From Diplodia intermedia (taxonomy: Eukaryota > Ascomycota > Dothideomycetes > Botryosphaeriales > Botryosphaeriaceae): DNA of 64,000 bases. The stretch is taken from contig JAKEKT010000067.1 of assembly GCA_021495925.1 (NCBI GenBank), positions 141,527 through 205,526 on the forward strand, written 5' to 3'. The translations under genes and the position numbers were made by a program. Positions 1 through 10,653 of the stretch are shown piece by piece. The first letter of the stretch is position 1. Each line of letters starts with the position of its first letter. The notes beneath the pieces were generated by a model. It was given only the letters and a program-made list of their open reading frames with translations. It was not told where the DNA came from and made no database searches.

Positions 1-744
1 ATGTTGCCGTACTTGGACCCATCGCTCCACGGCTCGGCAGTGGCCCCCAGCACCAGGGAAAGAGAAGCGAAGGAGAGCGAGGAACGCATTGTGAATGAAT
101 GACAGGGATGTTAGTAAACGAGTGATTGTCGGTTTACAAGCTTTTCGGGCGACGCTCCGATGCCATAAGTACTTTTCGGCACGAGATGGTAGGTCCTTTT
201 CTGGTCTCGAATAGATTGTCCAAAACAACCAGCACGGTGGCCTGTTAAGAGTGGGTGCCAATTTCCGGCCAGTGCGCGGCTCCACCATCATTTAGATGGG
301 CATGTCCGGCCTCCCACGGTCATTCTTCCACCAATATCGTGAAGACAACGGGGACTAAGGAAAGAGATGCCGATATTTATAAGTGGAGTTTACCGCCGTA
401 GCTACTCCAGGAAATTATGGTTACGACGACCTCGAGCACGGCGGCAAGCTTCGACCCAGGCGACAACAGTGAGATGAGCGTTGAACACCTCGAACCACCT
501 GGTTTCAAACACACGTCAAAAACCAGTTCAGAATGCTCACAGTCAATGTGGAAACCACTGTGCTGCTACCATCCTGGGATGATGCGCCACATAATTATGC
601 CACACCTGAGGCTATCTACATGCTATTACCCACCAATTCCCCAAAACACCATCGTCGTAACTAGTCGTTATCGTTTGACGCCCATCCAAGCATTCGTTGA
701 TCATCCAATCGTTAATTTCTCCTCGACAAGCGTTTCCCTGCACT
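1..744. other. Intergenic, no gene seen
   Basis: No convincing coding region. One short open frame at 417-794 on the plus strand has no recognisable domain and runs into the 3' end of the kinesin gene. The stretch probably holds the 3' flank of the minus-strand kinesin. Confidence 0.5.
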
Positions 745-2673
745 TCAGTTGGCTACAACGTCTGCCAGCGGGGTTCTTGGGCCGAAACGAGTGAAATCAT
801 CGTTGACCTTGCGCCTGAATAGGCCAAGGTCCTTCAGGAAGTCATCCGCATGAGACTGCAACTCTGCAGCAAGCAGTTCATGTGGATCTTCCTCTTCCAC
901 GAGCTTCCTACCCGCATTGGGCTCGTTCTCCTTGTCTTCGTGTTCAGGCGCGGCATTGTCTTCCTCTTCCTCCAATCCACCGTATAGGTCCAGGCCTTGG
1001 ATAGGGGGCAGCACGATGGGGTTCTTCAACTCGCCCAACGCAAGAGCCAGATGACGGCGTAAAGCTTCCGACTCAGCGCGCAGGGTCTGGTTGAGTGGAC
1101 GAAGTTCTTCGACCTCTGCAGTCAAGGCCTTGATCTTGGCTTCGGAAACCTGGCGGGTCTCCTCCATGAGACGCTGCATGACTTCCACACGGCGCTGATA
1201 ATCCTCCAGCTCTGCTGCCTCAGCCTGCTGGCGACGTAGGGTAGAGGAGTTGACGGAAGTCTGCAGTTGGCGTATTTGCTCGGCCATGGCAGCAATCTGG
1301 GCGTCACGCTGGGCGGATGACATGGAGTCTTGGTTGACGGTGGCGCGGGTGCGAATGCGCTTAGCCTGGTCGGCGTAACGGAGTGTGGAAAGAGTCTCAT
1401 CGTAATCGGCTGGCGCGACGCAAGCAACCATGGCCGTTTTGCTGTTGCCACCAAGAGAATCCTTCAACAGCCAGGTAAGGACACTGTCACGATAGGGAAC
1501 CACATCACGCTTCTTTCCATGGCCACTACGGGGACGGCCGTCAGACGTGGAGCCGCTACCAGCATTCTGGGCCAGAGCTGCAATCACACGACCAAGCGTG
1601 GTCAGAGACTTGTTGATCTTGCCACCCTCAACCAGACGCTGTCCTGTGGCCTCGGTGCTCTTGGCGCGCTCAGATCCAGCAAGATCAACAAGGCGCATGC
1701 GAGCGGAGCGTTCGATCGTCTCGTCAGTGAGCAAAGAGTGTTGCATCTGTTTGAGGTTGATGGTGAAGACCGCGTGGGAGCGTGAGGAAGTGTCGTTCAT
1801 CTTAGTGGCAGCGGTCGTACGGTTCTGGAGAACATCAGAACGCGCATCAAGGGATGGGGTCGAACAGGAGCACTCACAAGGTCACCGATCTTCATGAGAC
1901 GATCAACATCTGCATGGCTTCGTACAGAGGCGTCGGTCAAGCCCTGCACATAGACGCCATCCGTCTGGGATTCGCGGATTTTCAGGTAAACAGGCGGGTT
2001 GGTGCGATGGGCCAGCAGGTCGCGAACATGTTCGTTGTAGACCTCGAAGTAGGATACGTGCACGCTGTAGGTGGTGTTGGGGCTAGGCTCGTTGTTGATG
2101 CGGTCAAACAGAGCCTCGCAAGTACGCGGGATCAGACCAGGCTGCTCGGGGGTGCCCATCATGGTGTAACTCTTGCCGGAGCCCGTCTGGCCGTAGGCGA
2201 AGATGCAGGTGTGGTAGCCGTCGAAGTTGTGGTCGAGGAACTCCTCGCCGAATGAGCTGTAGACGTCCTCTTGGTGGGCATAGTGGGGATCCGACTCTCT
2301 GTGGGACCAGAAAGACTTGTCGAAGATGTACGACTTCTCGTCGTAGACCTTGCGGCTGTTGACGCGCGAGTTTGCCGGGTCGCTGGCTTCGGCGGGCGGC
2401 AGGAGGGTGGTGGTTTGGGTGGCGGGGTCCATGCGAATGAGGCATTGGGCACCGCGCTCGATCTCTGTCCATGGTCAGGGTGGTGGTGGTGGTGGCGGTG
2501 GTGGTGCAGGAGGGCTCACCTCTGCGCACGAAGGCGCGGCAGCGCACGACGACCTTGACGTTGCCGGCGTCGTCCATGGCGGATTGGGGCTGAGGGTCAA
2601 AGGCGCGGAGCGAGGGAGCAGAGGCGGTGGACGCGAGGTCGTAGGCGTGGTTGCGGTAGGCGTGGGGATCCAT
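745..2673 (-). CDS. Short kinesin-3-like motor protein
   Basis: Plus-end-directed microtubule motor of the kinesin-3 (Unc104/KIF1) type. I read three exons, 2673-2520, 2464-1878 and 1824-745, joined across 55 and 53 bp GT-AG introns, giving 606 aa. The motor core shows the P-loop GQTGSGKS, switch I in NDTSSRSHAVF, switch II in DLAGSE, and NKSLTTLGRVI. The DPHYAHQEDVY segment is typical of kinesin-3. After the motor come about 100 residues predicted to form coiled coil, then an acidic Glu/Asp run and a short tail. No FHA, DUF3694 or PH domain is visible, so it is far shorter than Unc104/UncA (over 1500 aa) and more like the short fungal relatives (UncB, NcKin3). Organelle or membrane transport is inferred. 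The start at 2673 was chosen because it leads directly into the VVVRCRAF strand. Confidence 0.85.
2465..2519 (-). repeat. GGT/ACC triplet-rich intron 1 of the kinesin gene
   Basis: The 55 bp first intron of the kinesin gene is mostly a GGT-type triplet run on the plus strand (about 2478-2507). Its boundaries are gtgagc and cag. The flanking exons join as RRE-IERGAQC, as expected for a kinesin-3 motor. Confidence 0.6.
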
Positions 2674-3353
2674 GGCGGCTTCCAGCAGAGCACAGCACGT
2701 TGCAAGCACGTCGCGCCGGCGGAGAGCGAGGAAGGTGTACATGCAGTGTTTGCCTTTTGCCGGATTGCGCCTAGCCGGGGGATGCGCCTGCAGCGCGTTG
2801 TCAAGGACTGCTGGCGCGACCGTGCGAGAAACGAGTGGGCCAGATGCGCGCTGCAGTGCTGTCGACAGCGGGCGGGTGCTGCGTTGGAGTCGCACACGCG
2901 TTTGTTGACTGATGCGGCGCTTGTGTGCCTGCGGCCTGCTCCCTGACAACCGCGTCCGCGTTCCAGCGGGAGCCCGACGCCTAGCGCGGAGACCCATCTA
3001 CGGTGTACCGCCAGCCATGAGTTGAGCGCGAGCGTGTCCGCGAGATGCAATAATAATGTCTCGGCGCGCGCGTGGCTTGTTTCAGCGCCGGGACCCGCCT
3101 GCTGCCTTGACTGGTGGAGCCCCGGCGCGGTGCCTGTACGTAGTACTGCGTACTGTAGCATGCGGAAATGATGCCTGAGGCACTGAGCGCACTGACCATC
3201 GAGCCGCTGCTATGCAAAAATCCGCAGGCGCCGACGCCTCTTGCACCTCGCATCGCGAAAGGAAAGATAATCCTGGCCGCCCTACGACGCGCGCTGCCCA
3301 TTGGCTTTTCTGGCTCCGTCCGCCGCGCTGCCCCTTGCCGGCGTTCCCAGACG
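2674..3353. other. Divergent promoter region (kinesin / TRM3-like)
   Basis: The region separates the kinesin start (minus) from the methyltransferase start (plus), so it should hold both promoters. The TRM3 frame is open upstream to an ATG at 3168, so an N-terminal extension of up to 62 residues is possible. No TATA box or other site stands out. Confidence 0.4.
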
Positions 3354-6300
3354 ATGGCCTCTTCGTCTGCCGAGGGTTTGGCCCGCCTTTTCCTGGCCCG
3401 CCTCCCGGCAGGTGAACAGCCTGCTGCGGTGGACACCGTCATCGCCGACTTGGATGAGCGCACCGCGATGCGCCAGATTGATTTCCCATCCGCAATTTTG
3501 TCTGCCGAGCTGTCTGCCGAGCTGCTGAAAAAGTGTCCCGAGGTGAGACGATCCTGCGAGAGGTGAAAGTGAGCAGTAGACGCCCTTCTCGCCCCCTGCT
3601 TGGCTGCGCTGACCGGCTCCAGACCAGTGAGAAGAATGCGTCGGCCGCTCGGTTGGGGCGTGTGTTGATGGAGATTATCAACCACACTGCTCACGATGCC
3701 ATCCCGTCCGACCTTGTCCAACTTGGCGTTCGTCATCCATTTCTGGCAAGCCGTGTCTTTGCCGGAGCTACTTCCTTTCTTGCCCACAGCTCTGCTCGGC
3801 TTAGGAATGAAGGTGCTCTCGCTGCCCCAACGTCTGCCGTCAGCTGGGCCTCTCCCTTGTTACCGTCGGCGGCTCCAACCAGCGACGAACAGGCAGACCG
3901 CGCTGTCCTCTATTTGACCTTTCTCAAGCTTTTCTTCTGGTCCAATGCTGCTTGCATCATCTCGGTGGAACTTCTCCAAGCTCTGCTTGTAATTCTAGGT
4001 GCTCGTTCTGTGAAGTTGGCCTATGCAAGTAGAGATTGTCTGGCTGCTGCTTTCCACAGCCTTCACATTGGCAAGGCCGTCCTCGGTGAACCCCATGAGG
4101 CCGTCTCGGGTGTGTTCGGCCCTCTGAGCATCCCTATTGGGGAACTCATATGGAGCCGAACCGTCGACCTACTTTCTACACCGTCCGACCTGGGTTACTG
4201 GCCTTCCGCGTTCCACATCTGGTTCCGGTGGTTTGCACTTAAGGGCCATGTCGGCCCTTCACGTTCGATCATGAAGCAACACCAGTACTGGGACTTCTTG
4301 CAACTGGGCCTGCGGGAAGGTTTCTCCGAGCAGCGGAAGTTTTGCTTGCACATCCTGACAGCATCAGTTCGTAAGGCCATGGCCGAGGCCGAGGATATAC
4401 ATCCATATGTCGCAAGTGCCACGCAACCCGGCTTCGAAACCGACTTCACCAGGTATTGCACGCTCTTTGAAACCATCATTCTCGGGAGATATCTCAACCA
4501 GGTCGAGGAATGCATGCCGGATCTGCAGAGCCTGGCTTGGAAGTCAAGCATACATCCTACATGGATCACCACCCTCTTGCGAGCTTCTCTCCGCCCGGGG
4601 GTTCAGGACGGCATCCGCAAGCTCATCGGAACCCGGCTTTTGCAAGGCCTCATCCCTATGCCATGTTCTGCTTCTGAAGCCTACCAAGGGTTCCTTGCAT
4701 CAGCTTTCCTACCATGGGTTACGCAGGGCTTTCTTTTCACGGCCAGCCTCCGACGCAACGGCCAGCACGTTCGCTGCGGACACGGCCAGAGTCTGAGTTC
4801 TTTCATCTCCCAGCTTCTAGATACCTGTGCCGAAGACGAGTCCCGGCAAACTTTCGCAAGGGTCATCCTCTCTTTCATTCAAGAGCGAGGCCAGTACTTC
4901 TTCCCACATGCGCTTCCTTACTGTTTGCAGGGGATCATCGATGGGTTTGCGCGAGAGGACGGGGCCAGAACCAAGCTGGCAGTCGAGGATATCCCGCTGC
5001 TTGTTCGAGTGGCCACCCGTTCTGGGCTTCCCGAGGTTGCGCGCGATTACTCTACTGCTGCAGCATCGGTTCTCATCAAAGAGGCCACATCGGACCAACC
5101 GGGGCTCCTTGACGCAACACCTGGCTTTCAGCTTCTAAAGCAACGCTGGGATGACGTTCGCAATCCGAACGATGCTAAGACTGCATCCACTTTCGACACT
5201 GGCAACCTCGGCTTGGACGCCGAAAGTAAAGCACCCCTCAAGTCATTCGTGCAGACGCTTCGCGAGAGTCAATACCGTTGCCTGCAGGGCGACGGACTTC
5301 TCACTGCATGTCGTCACCTAGCCCAAATAGTTCGCCAGCATAGCGAACTTGATTCCAAAGACCTGCATACATCACTGGAAGCCATCTGGGACGAAATGGA
5401 AACTCAAGAATACCCAAGGTCTTCTCTGATGCTGCTACCGGAAATTTTCTATCACCCTAACTGCCTTCGCGCATCCTCAGAGGAGACACGGACCCTCTTG
5501 GCCCGGGCATTGCCCGACTTTCATACCTTCGCCGAAGGAAGAATCTATGTTCTTCCGCCACTGGTCAAGGCACTTCGAAGGGCTTACTTTCAGATTCCGG
5601 AAATGGCTGGCTTCTTGCCGCTGGAAGGTTTTATAGTCCGCTTCGCCGATCGCCCACCGACGGCGAAGCTGGAATTTTTGATGGAGGCGGCCGTGGCCGA
5701 TAAATTGGCTGCGATTGTGCCACACCGGACGTATGCTTCGTATTACGGCCCAAGGGAATCTCAGGGATATGCGGCCATGTTCGACCTTCTCAACAGGATT
5801 CCCGTGTCCGACAACGCCTTCGCTAAGCGCATCTTTGATCAGGTGTTGAAGCCTTGGTTAAACCAGAAGACGCCGATACCCATGGTTAGCAAGTGGAAGG
5901 CCACAACCCAGGTGCAGACAATGCTGCTACTGTCTCAGAACTGCTTGGGGGCCGCGTCAAAGGAAGAGGTTGCGCTATACCTGCGAAAGTTTACGAAGAT
6001 CCTCGCAATGGAGCCACTACCTCGATATCGTTTCATCTGGGAGTGGATGATTGCTCGAATCTACGTGCGTGAGCCCGAGCAACGCCAAGGGTTGTTAGAG
6101 GTGCTGGGAAATGACGACCATTCGAATCCGAAACACCTGGCTTCCGTGATGAAGATGGCGGTGATGGTGGCCCGCCTCCCAGACGCCAACGAGGAGTTTG
6201 GGCACAAGCTCATGACTTTCCTGATTGCCCTTTCAGCGAGCCCTAAGATTGTCATTCGGCATGAAGCTCAATGGTCGTTTCCACCGCTTTGGGACCATGC

Positions 6301-7213
6301 AGAAGCCTGTGGGTGGACGAGGGTAACTGACAACCCGGCATTTTCAGCTCTCAACAATCACATCAGGTCTCTCGACAAGTACTCCACGCCTCCGCCTCAG
6401 CGGATGCTCAAATGGCTGGACCCGATCAAGGACCACAGCCTCGAGCTTCTATTCCGAGGAATGTATCTCGACTTTGATCCGGCCGAGGCCAAGCTCGTTT
6501 CAGCCGATGACTTCAAGGCAGTATGGGCGGAAGATGAGCAAGAAGGCACTTATCCGCCTCTGCAGATGCCACTTGGAGAACACGAGGCGGAGACGATTGC
6601 TAGCGATCCAGCAGGCGAAGCGCCGGGCGAGTTTTCAGCAGTGGCAGGTGTGGAAGAGAGTGTTGGGTTTTTGCAGACCAAGGGCATGGCATGGCAGGAG
6701 GCGCTGCTCGCGTCGCCGGCGGCGTCATCGACACGGCCCAGCACGCCGTTGGTTCTTGTCGGGTCCTTGATCGACAATGCCTACAACCTCGGCGGTCTTT
6801 CGCGAGCGGCGGAGATCTTCGGGTGCGCATCGATGTACATGCGAACGCTAGAGACGTTGAAGCACAAGGACTTCACATCGGTGTCGGTGTCATCGCACTC
6901 GCACCTCCCAATCCACGCTCTCCCGCCAACAGAACTTCCCGACTTTTTGCGGGCGCTGAAGGTCGAGGGATACAAGGTGGTGGGGGTAGAGCAAACGGAC
7001 CGAAGCCTCGTGCTGGGTGCTCCGGGCAGTGATCTGCCGGAGAAGTGCGTGCTGGTCATGGGGAGCGAACGAGAGGGCATCCCCGGGACGGTGCTGGCAG
7101 AATGCGATATCTGCGTGGAGGTCCGCCAGGTCGGCGTGACGAGGAGCCTGAACGTGCAGACAGCCGCGGCGATTGTATTGTACGAGTACCAAAGACAGCA
7201 CCACGGGAGATAG
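3354..7213 (+). CDS. TRM3/TARBP1-type tRNA (guanosine-2'-O)-methyltransferase
   Basis: Predicted SpoU/TrmH-family (SPOUT) enzyme that 2'-O-methylates G18 in the tRNA D-loop using S-adenosylmethionine. Two exons, 3354-3542 and 3623-7213, joined by an 80 bp intron, give about 1259 aa; an upstream ATG at 3168 in the same frame would give 1321. The first ~1050 residues are a helical, HEAT/ARM-like region as in yeast Trm3 (1436 aa). The C-terminal ~170 residues carry the three SPOUT motifs: N.GGLSRAAEIFG (motif 1), LVMGSEREGIP (motif 2) and SLNVQTAAAIVLYEY (motif 3, trefoil knot). Family assignment is strong. The exact nucleotide modified is inferred from Trm3/TARBP1. Confidence 0.88.
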
Positions 7214-7589
7214 AGGTAGAATGCAAAATCGTGTCCTCGCTGTGACATGCCGCGGGCCAATTCCGTAGGGCTGCCGGGGCGCACTTCCCGTTCGGGACAT
7301 AGAATCCCGCGGGGGAGGTGACGGCGAGGATGCAAGCGTCCCCAGGCCTGGCTGTGAGAGCAAGATGCGAAACTGTTCCGAGCTGTGTGTAGCTGATGTC
7401 GCTGCACATGCACAGGGCGGAGGAGAGGGAGCGAGGTCGGCTGCCATGACTCGCGCGCGAGCCTCGGTTCATCGGACGCCTACGCTTCTCTCGACCTTGT
7501 CCATGTGCGCGCTGCGTCCACCGCGTCCATAATAATATCGTCGCCAGCCTGCACGCTTCTCCACCCCGTTCCTCCTGATCCTCCACGCA
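7214..7589. other. Short intergenic spacer
   Basis: 3' flank of the methyltransferase gene and promoter of the PEX11-type gene. Nothing specific is recognised. Confidence 0.4.
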
Positions 7590-8483
7590 ATGAGCTCTTC
7601 TGAGGGTGGTGCGCCGCCCGCTCTGCGCCGCCGGCAGCTGCACGCGCTGCTTGCTGGCTCCCTGCGTTCGACCGACACCAACCTACTGCGTCTGTCAAAG
7701 CTCCTGTCGTACCCCGCGGGCGTCGACAGCACCCTGTGCACCATCAACTACACCCTCACCTTTGTGCGCACCGGCCTGCAGAAGCACCTCGAGGCCAAGC
7801 TGCGCTCGCTCGCCCTGGGCATTGCCGAGAAGGCATCGGATGCCCTGCTGCCCGGCGACACCCTCATCGCCTCGCTCCCGCCCACGCCCGCAATCCGCCG
7901 CCTCACCCGCACTGCCGATGCCACCAAGAAGCTCGAGGAGCTGATCTCAGACTTCCGCGTCTTCGTGCGCATGTGGGGCCTGCTCGACCTGTACATCTGG
8001 GGCCGCGCCACCTACCTCGCCCCTCCTGCAGACGGCGTCGTCAGGTCCATCACCTGGGCCCAGGTCGTCGTCAATGTGCTGTACCAGCTGCTCGAGAACG
8101 GAGCGTACCTGGCCAGCAAGGGCATCCTGAACACGGACGGCTGGACGGGCGAGGCGGGCGCGAAGAGGCAGACGTGGTGGTGGCTGTGGAGCTCGCGCTT
8201 CTGGGCTGCACACGTGGGCCTCGAGCTGTGCAGGCTGGGCTATGTGTGGCAGCAGGAATCCAGGCAGGCCGAGGCCGAGGGCGAAGAGAAGGAAGACAAG
8301 CTGGAGCGGAGGAAGAAGTACCAGCGGTGGTGGAGGGATGTCATCAGCAACGCCGCCTACGCGCCGCTGACGGTGCACTGGAGCCTGGAAGAGGGCTGCG
8401 TGAGCGATGCGTGGGTGGGCTTCTGCGGCATGGTGGCCGGCGGCGTGGGACTGCGCGACAAGTGGCGCCAGACAGCGGCTTGA
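7590..8483 (+). CDS. PEX11-family peroxisomal membrane protein (Pex11C-like)
   Basis: Single-exon gene of 297 aa. It resembles PEX11-family peroxins, which shape and elongate the peroxisomal membrane before division. Diagnostic features are the N-terminal amphipathic stretch (TNLLRLSKLLSYPAGVD), a helical middle (KLEELISDFRVFVRMWGLLDLY), and a C-terminal hydrophobic/aromatic region with a Trp-rich run (QTWWWLWSSRFWAAHVGLEL) followed by a charged KEDKLERRKKYQ segment. It fits the fungal Pex11C/Gim5-like branch better than canonical Pex11. No intron is needed. Assignment to the family is good; to the paralogue, moderate. Confidence 0.75.
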   Translation: MSSSEGGAPPALRRRQLHALLAGSLRSTDTNLLRLSKLLSYPAGVDSTLCTINYTLTFVRTGLQKHLEAKLRSLALGIAEKASDALLPGDTLIASLPPTPAIRRLTRTADATKKLEELISDFRVFVRMWGLLDLYIWGRATYLAPPADGVVRSITWAQVVVNVLYQLLENGAYLASKGILNTDGWTGEAGAKRQTWWWLWSSRFWAAHVGLELCRLGYVWQQESRQAEAEGEEKEDKLERRKKYQRWWRDVISNAAYAPLTVHWSLEEGCVSDAWVGFCGMVAGGVGLRDKWRQTAA

Positions 8484-9184
8484 AGAGTACGATGGAAGCC
8501 GGAGCCGCGAGCCGATGGCGTTGCGGGCCGTGATACCACGCCGGCCCAGCATCGGCCCCGACGACACCCACTCCGGCCTGCCGCCCCGGCAGGTGGCCTG
8601 AGACTATACGCGAGCAGCGCTGCCTCCTCCCCTTTGACCAGCCCAGAGGCGGCCTGCCGCGCTCCAGCCCGCCCCGCGCCCCGTCCCAACGGCCAACGGC
8701 TCCTTTTGGACTGTAGAAAATAGACTTGTTTCGTCGTCCCCGCTCTTCCTGGGTGCGAAACAGCCGTGTTTCTACGCATGAACGCCAAGCCGTTTCATCA
8801 ATCTTCGGCAAAGCGCAACGCCCGACCCGCCTGCGCGCCAAAACATCCACCAGCCGCCGTGCCCTGTCCCATCCAGGCAATCTACGTCCCCACGAGCCTC
8901 CCCTTTCCTATTGATGGAGAAACGTCCGCAATCAAGCTGCCGCGCGGTCAGTGCCTGCGCCGCCAGCCTGGTCGGCCTCGCTTGCTCGCTTGCTCGCTGC
9001 CCACTGTGCTTTCCGTGGAAACAGGACCCACGCGACGCATACTGACTGACATATATATCCGCCGTGCGCTTGATGGGTTGAGACCAGCATCCCACTGCTA
9101 GACAGTCCATTCGCTCGCACCAACTTTCTGTTCATTCGTTCCTGGCCCGGCGCCTTTCAAATTTACTTCAACCCAATCAACGCC
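8484..9184. other. Intergenic; upstream region of the LPMO gene
   Basis: No coding sequence is supported. It contains a TATA-like element at 9052-9058 and a pyrimidine-rich leader just before the LPMO start codon. Confidence 0.45.
9052..9058 (+). promoter_or_regulatory. TATA-like element of the AA9 LPMO gene
   Basis: TATATAT lies 127 bp upstream of the LPMO ATG, a plausible position for an inducible secreted-enzyme gene. It is inferred from position and sequence only. Confidence 0.35.
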
Positions 9185-10060
9185 ATGTCTTTCAAGTCTC
9201 TTGCTGTTATCGCCGCCGGCGCGGCTACCGCCAACGCTCACGGTGTCATCCTTGACATCGTTTCCGGCGGCAAGACCTACGGCGGCTGGAACGCCAACTA
9301 CCAGTACTACAACCCCGTCCCCGAGGTTGCTGCCTGGCAGTCTGGTGGCTACGGCCACGGCCCCATTGTCGGCACCCAGTACACGACTGCCTCTATCAAC
9401 TGCCACGACGACGCCGTTGCCGCTCCTATCTACATGGAGGCCGCCGCCGGTGATGAGATCGCCATCTCCTGGGGTACCCCTGGTAGCCCCCCCAGCGCCT
9501 GGGTAAGCATTCCGGAATCCGTCCGTAACTGAGATCAAGCTGACCGGACCATGAAGCCCACGAGCCACCACGGCCCCATCCTCACCTACATGGCTCCCTG
9601 CGGCGGTGCCGACGCATCCGGCGATTGCACCTCCTTGAACGTCACCGACCTCGCCTGGACCAAGGTCTACCAGAAGGGTCTCATTACCGGCGGTGACGTC
9701 GACAGCCAGGTCTGGGCCACCGACGAGCTCATCTCGAACAACAAGACCATGGTCACCATCCCCACCTCGCTGGCCCCCGGCAACTACGTTCTCCGCAACG
9801 AGATCATCGCCCTGCACGCCGGCGGCGAGGTCAACGGCCCCCAGAACTACCCCCAGTGCTACAACGTCAAGGTCACCGGCTCCGGCTCCGGCCAGCTGAC
9901 CGACGGCGTCAAGGGTACCGAGCTGTACACGCCCGAGGACACCGTCTTCAACATCTACGCCAACATCGACTCCTACCCTTTCCCTGGCCCCGAGCTCTGG
10001 AGCGGCGCTTCGTCTTCCTCCAACGCCACCAAGCGCTGGGCTCGTAGCTTCAAGGCTTAG
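9185..10060 (+). CDS. AA9 lytic polysaccharide monooxygenase (former GH61), secreted
   Basis: Copper enzyme that oxidatively cleaves cellulose or related glucans outside the cell. Exons 9185-9502 and 9557-10060 (54 bp intron) give 273 aa. An 18-residue signal peptide ends in ANA, so mature residue 1 is His19, the first half of the copper histidine brace. The second ligand is in the SHHGPI motif (His110) and the axial Tyr in PQNYPQC (Tyr204), matching the family HxGP and QxY motifs. RNEIIALH is also conserved. There is no CBM1 domain; the protein ends in a short Ser/Asn-rich tail. Codon use is strongly C-ending (GCC, ACC, GGC), as in highly expressed secreted proteins. Substrate and regioselectivity cannot be read from sequence. 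Confidence 0.93.
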
Positions 10061-10653
10061 ATGTTTGACGACGCCATGTGATGCCAGAGATACCTGATTG
10101 AAAAGGAAAAAACCAGCATATTCTTGTAGATACTTGCGCGTTTTCTTTCACCTAAATACTTATCGACCGCTGTCGACAGACTGCAGCGTCTCATTTTGCT
10201 GAAAATACATATTGGTAGCTTGCGAAGTCCACATTAATATTCCGTGCTGTTGTGATTTGATTGATGATTCCCGCATGTTGTGCAGTCGTGTCTGTGACCA
10301 ATGTACTATCACTAGAGTAGTGTTGACAACCGAACAGGTGTGAAAGGAGGTCAGTCATCCATGCTTCCGCTCAAAGCCAGTTATATTTTACATACGGCCG
10401 CTGTGCGCGGGTGGGTCTATGTCATGGTTCTTTGTTTCTCGGTAAAGCGGCGAGAGCTTTACGCAGGTATCCGTTTCGTTCACCCATCCCTCTCACTAGC
10501 TGTACAGCTAGGGATGTTAGATATGCTATAGCGTCATTGACGCAAATATGGAGACATACTGCGAGATGGCGAGGTAAGCCAGGATTAGATGGCTTCTGGC
10601 CTGTTCCCTCCGCATCTCCCCATATTGCATGTTATCAACGACCCGAAAAAAGA
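10061..10653. other. Convergent 3' region between LPMO and permease genes
   Basis: 3' flanks of two convergent genes. AT-richer than neighbouring coding DNA. No gene recognised. Confidence 0.4.

Noticed and set aside
417..794. 125-codon plus-strand open frame
   Set aside because: No domain, unusual composition, and it overlaps the 3' end of the kinesin gene.
3168..3353. Upstream in-frame ATG as the start of the TRM3-like gene
   Set aside because: The extension is Arg/Ala/Pro-rich without conservation cues. The downstream ATG at 3354 begins a more natural N-terminus; kept only as an alternative.
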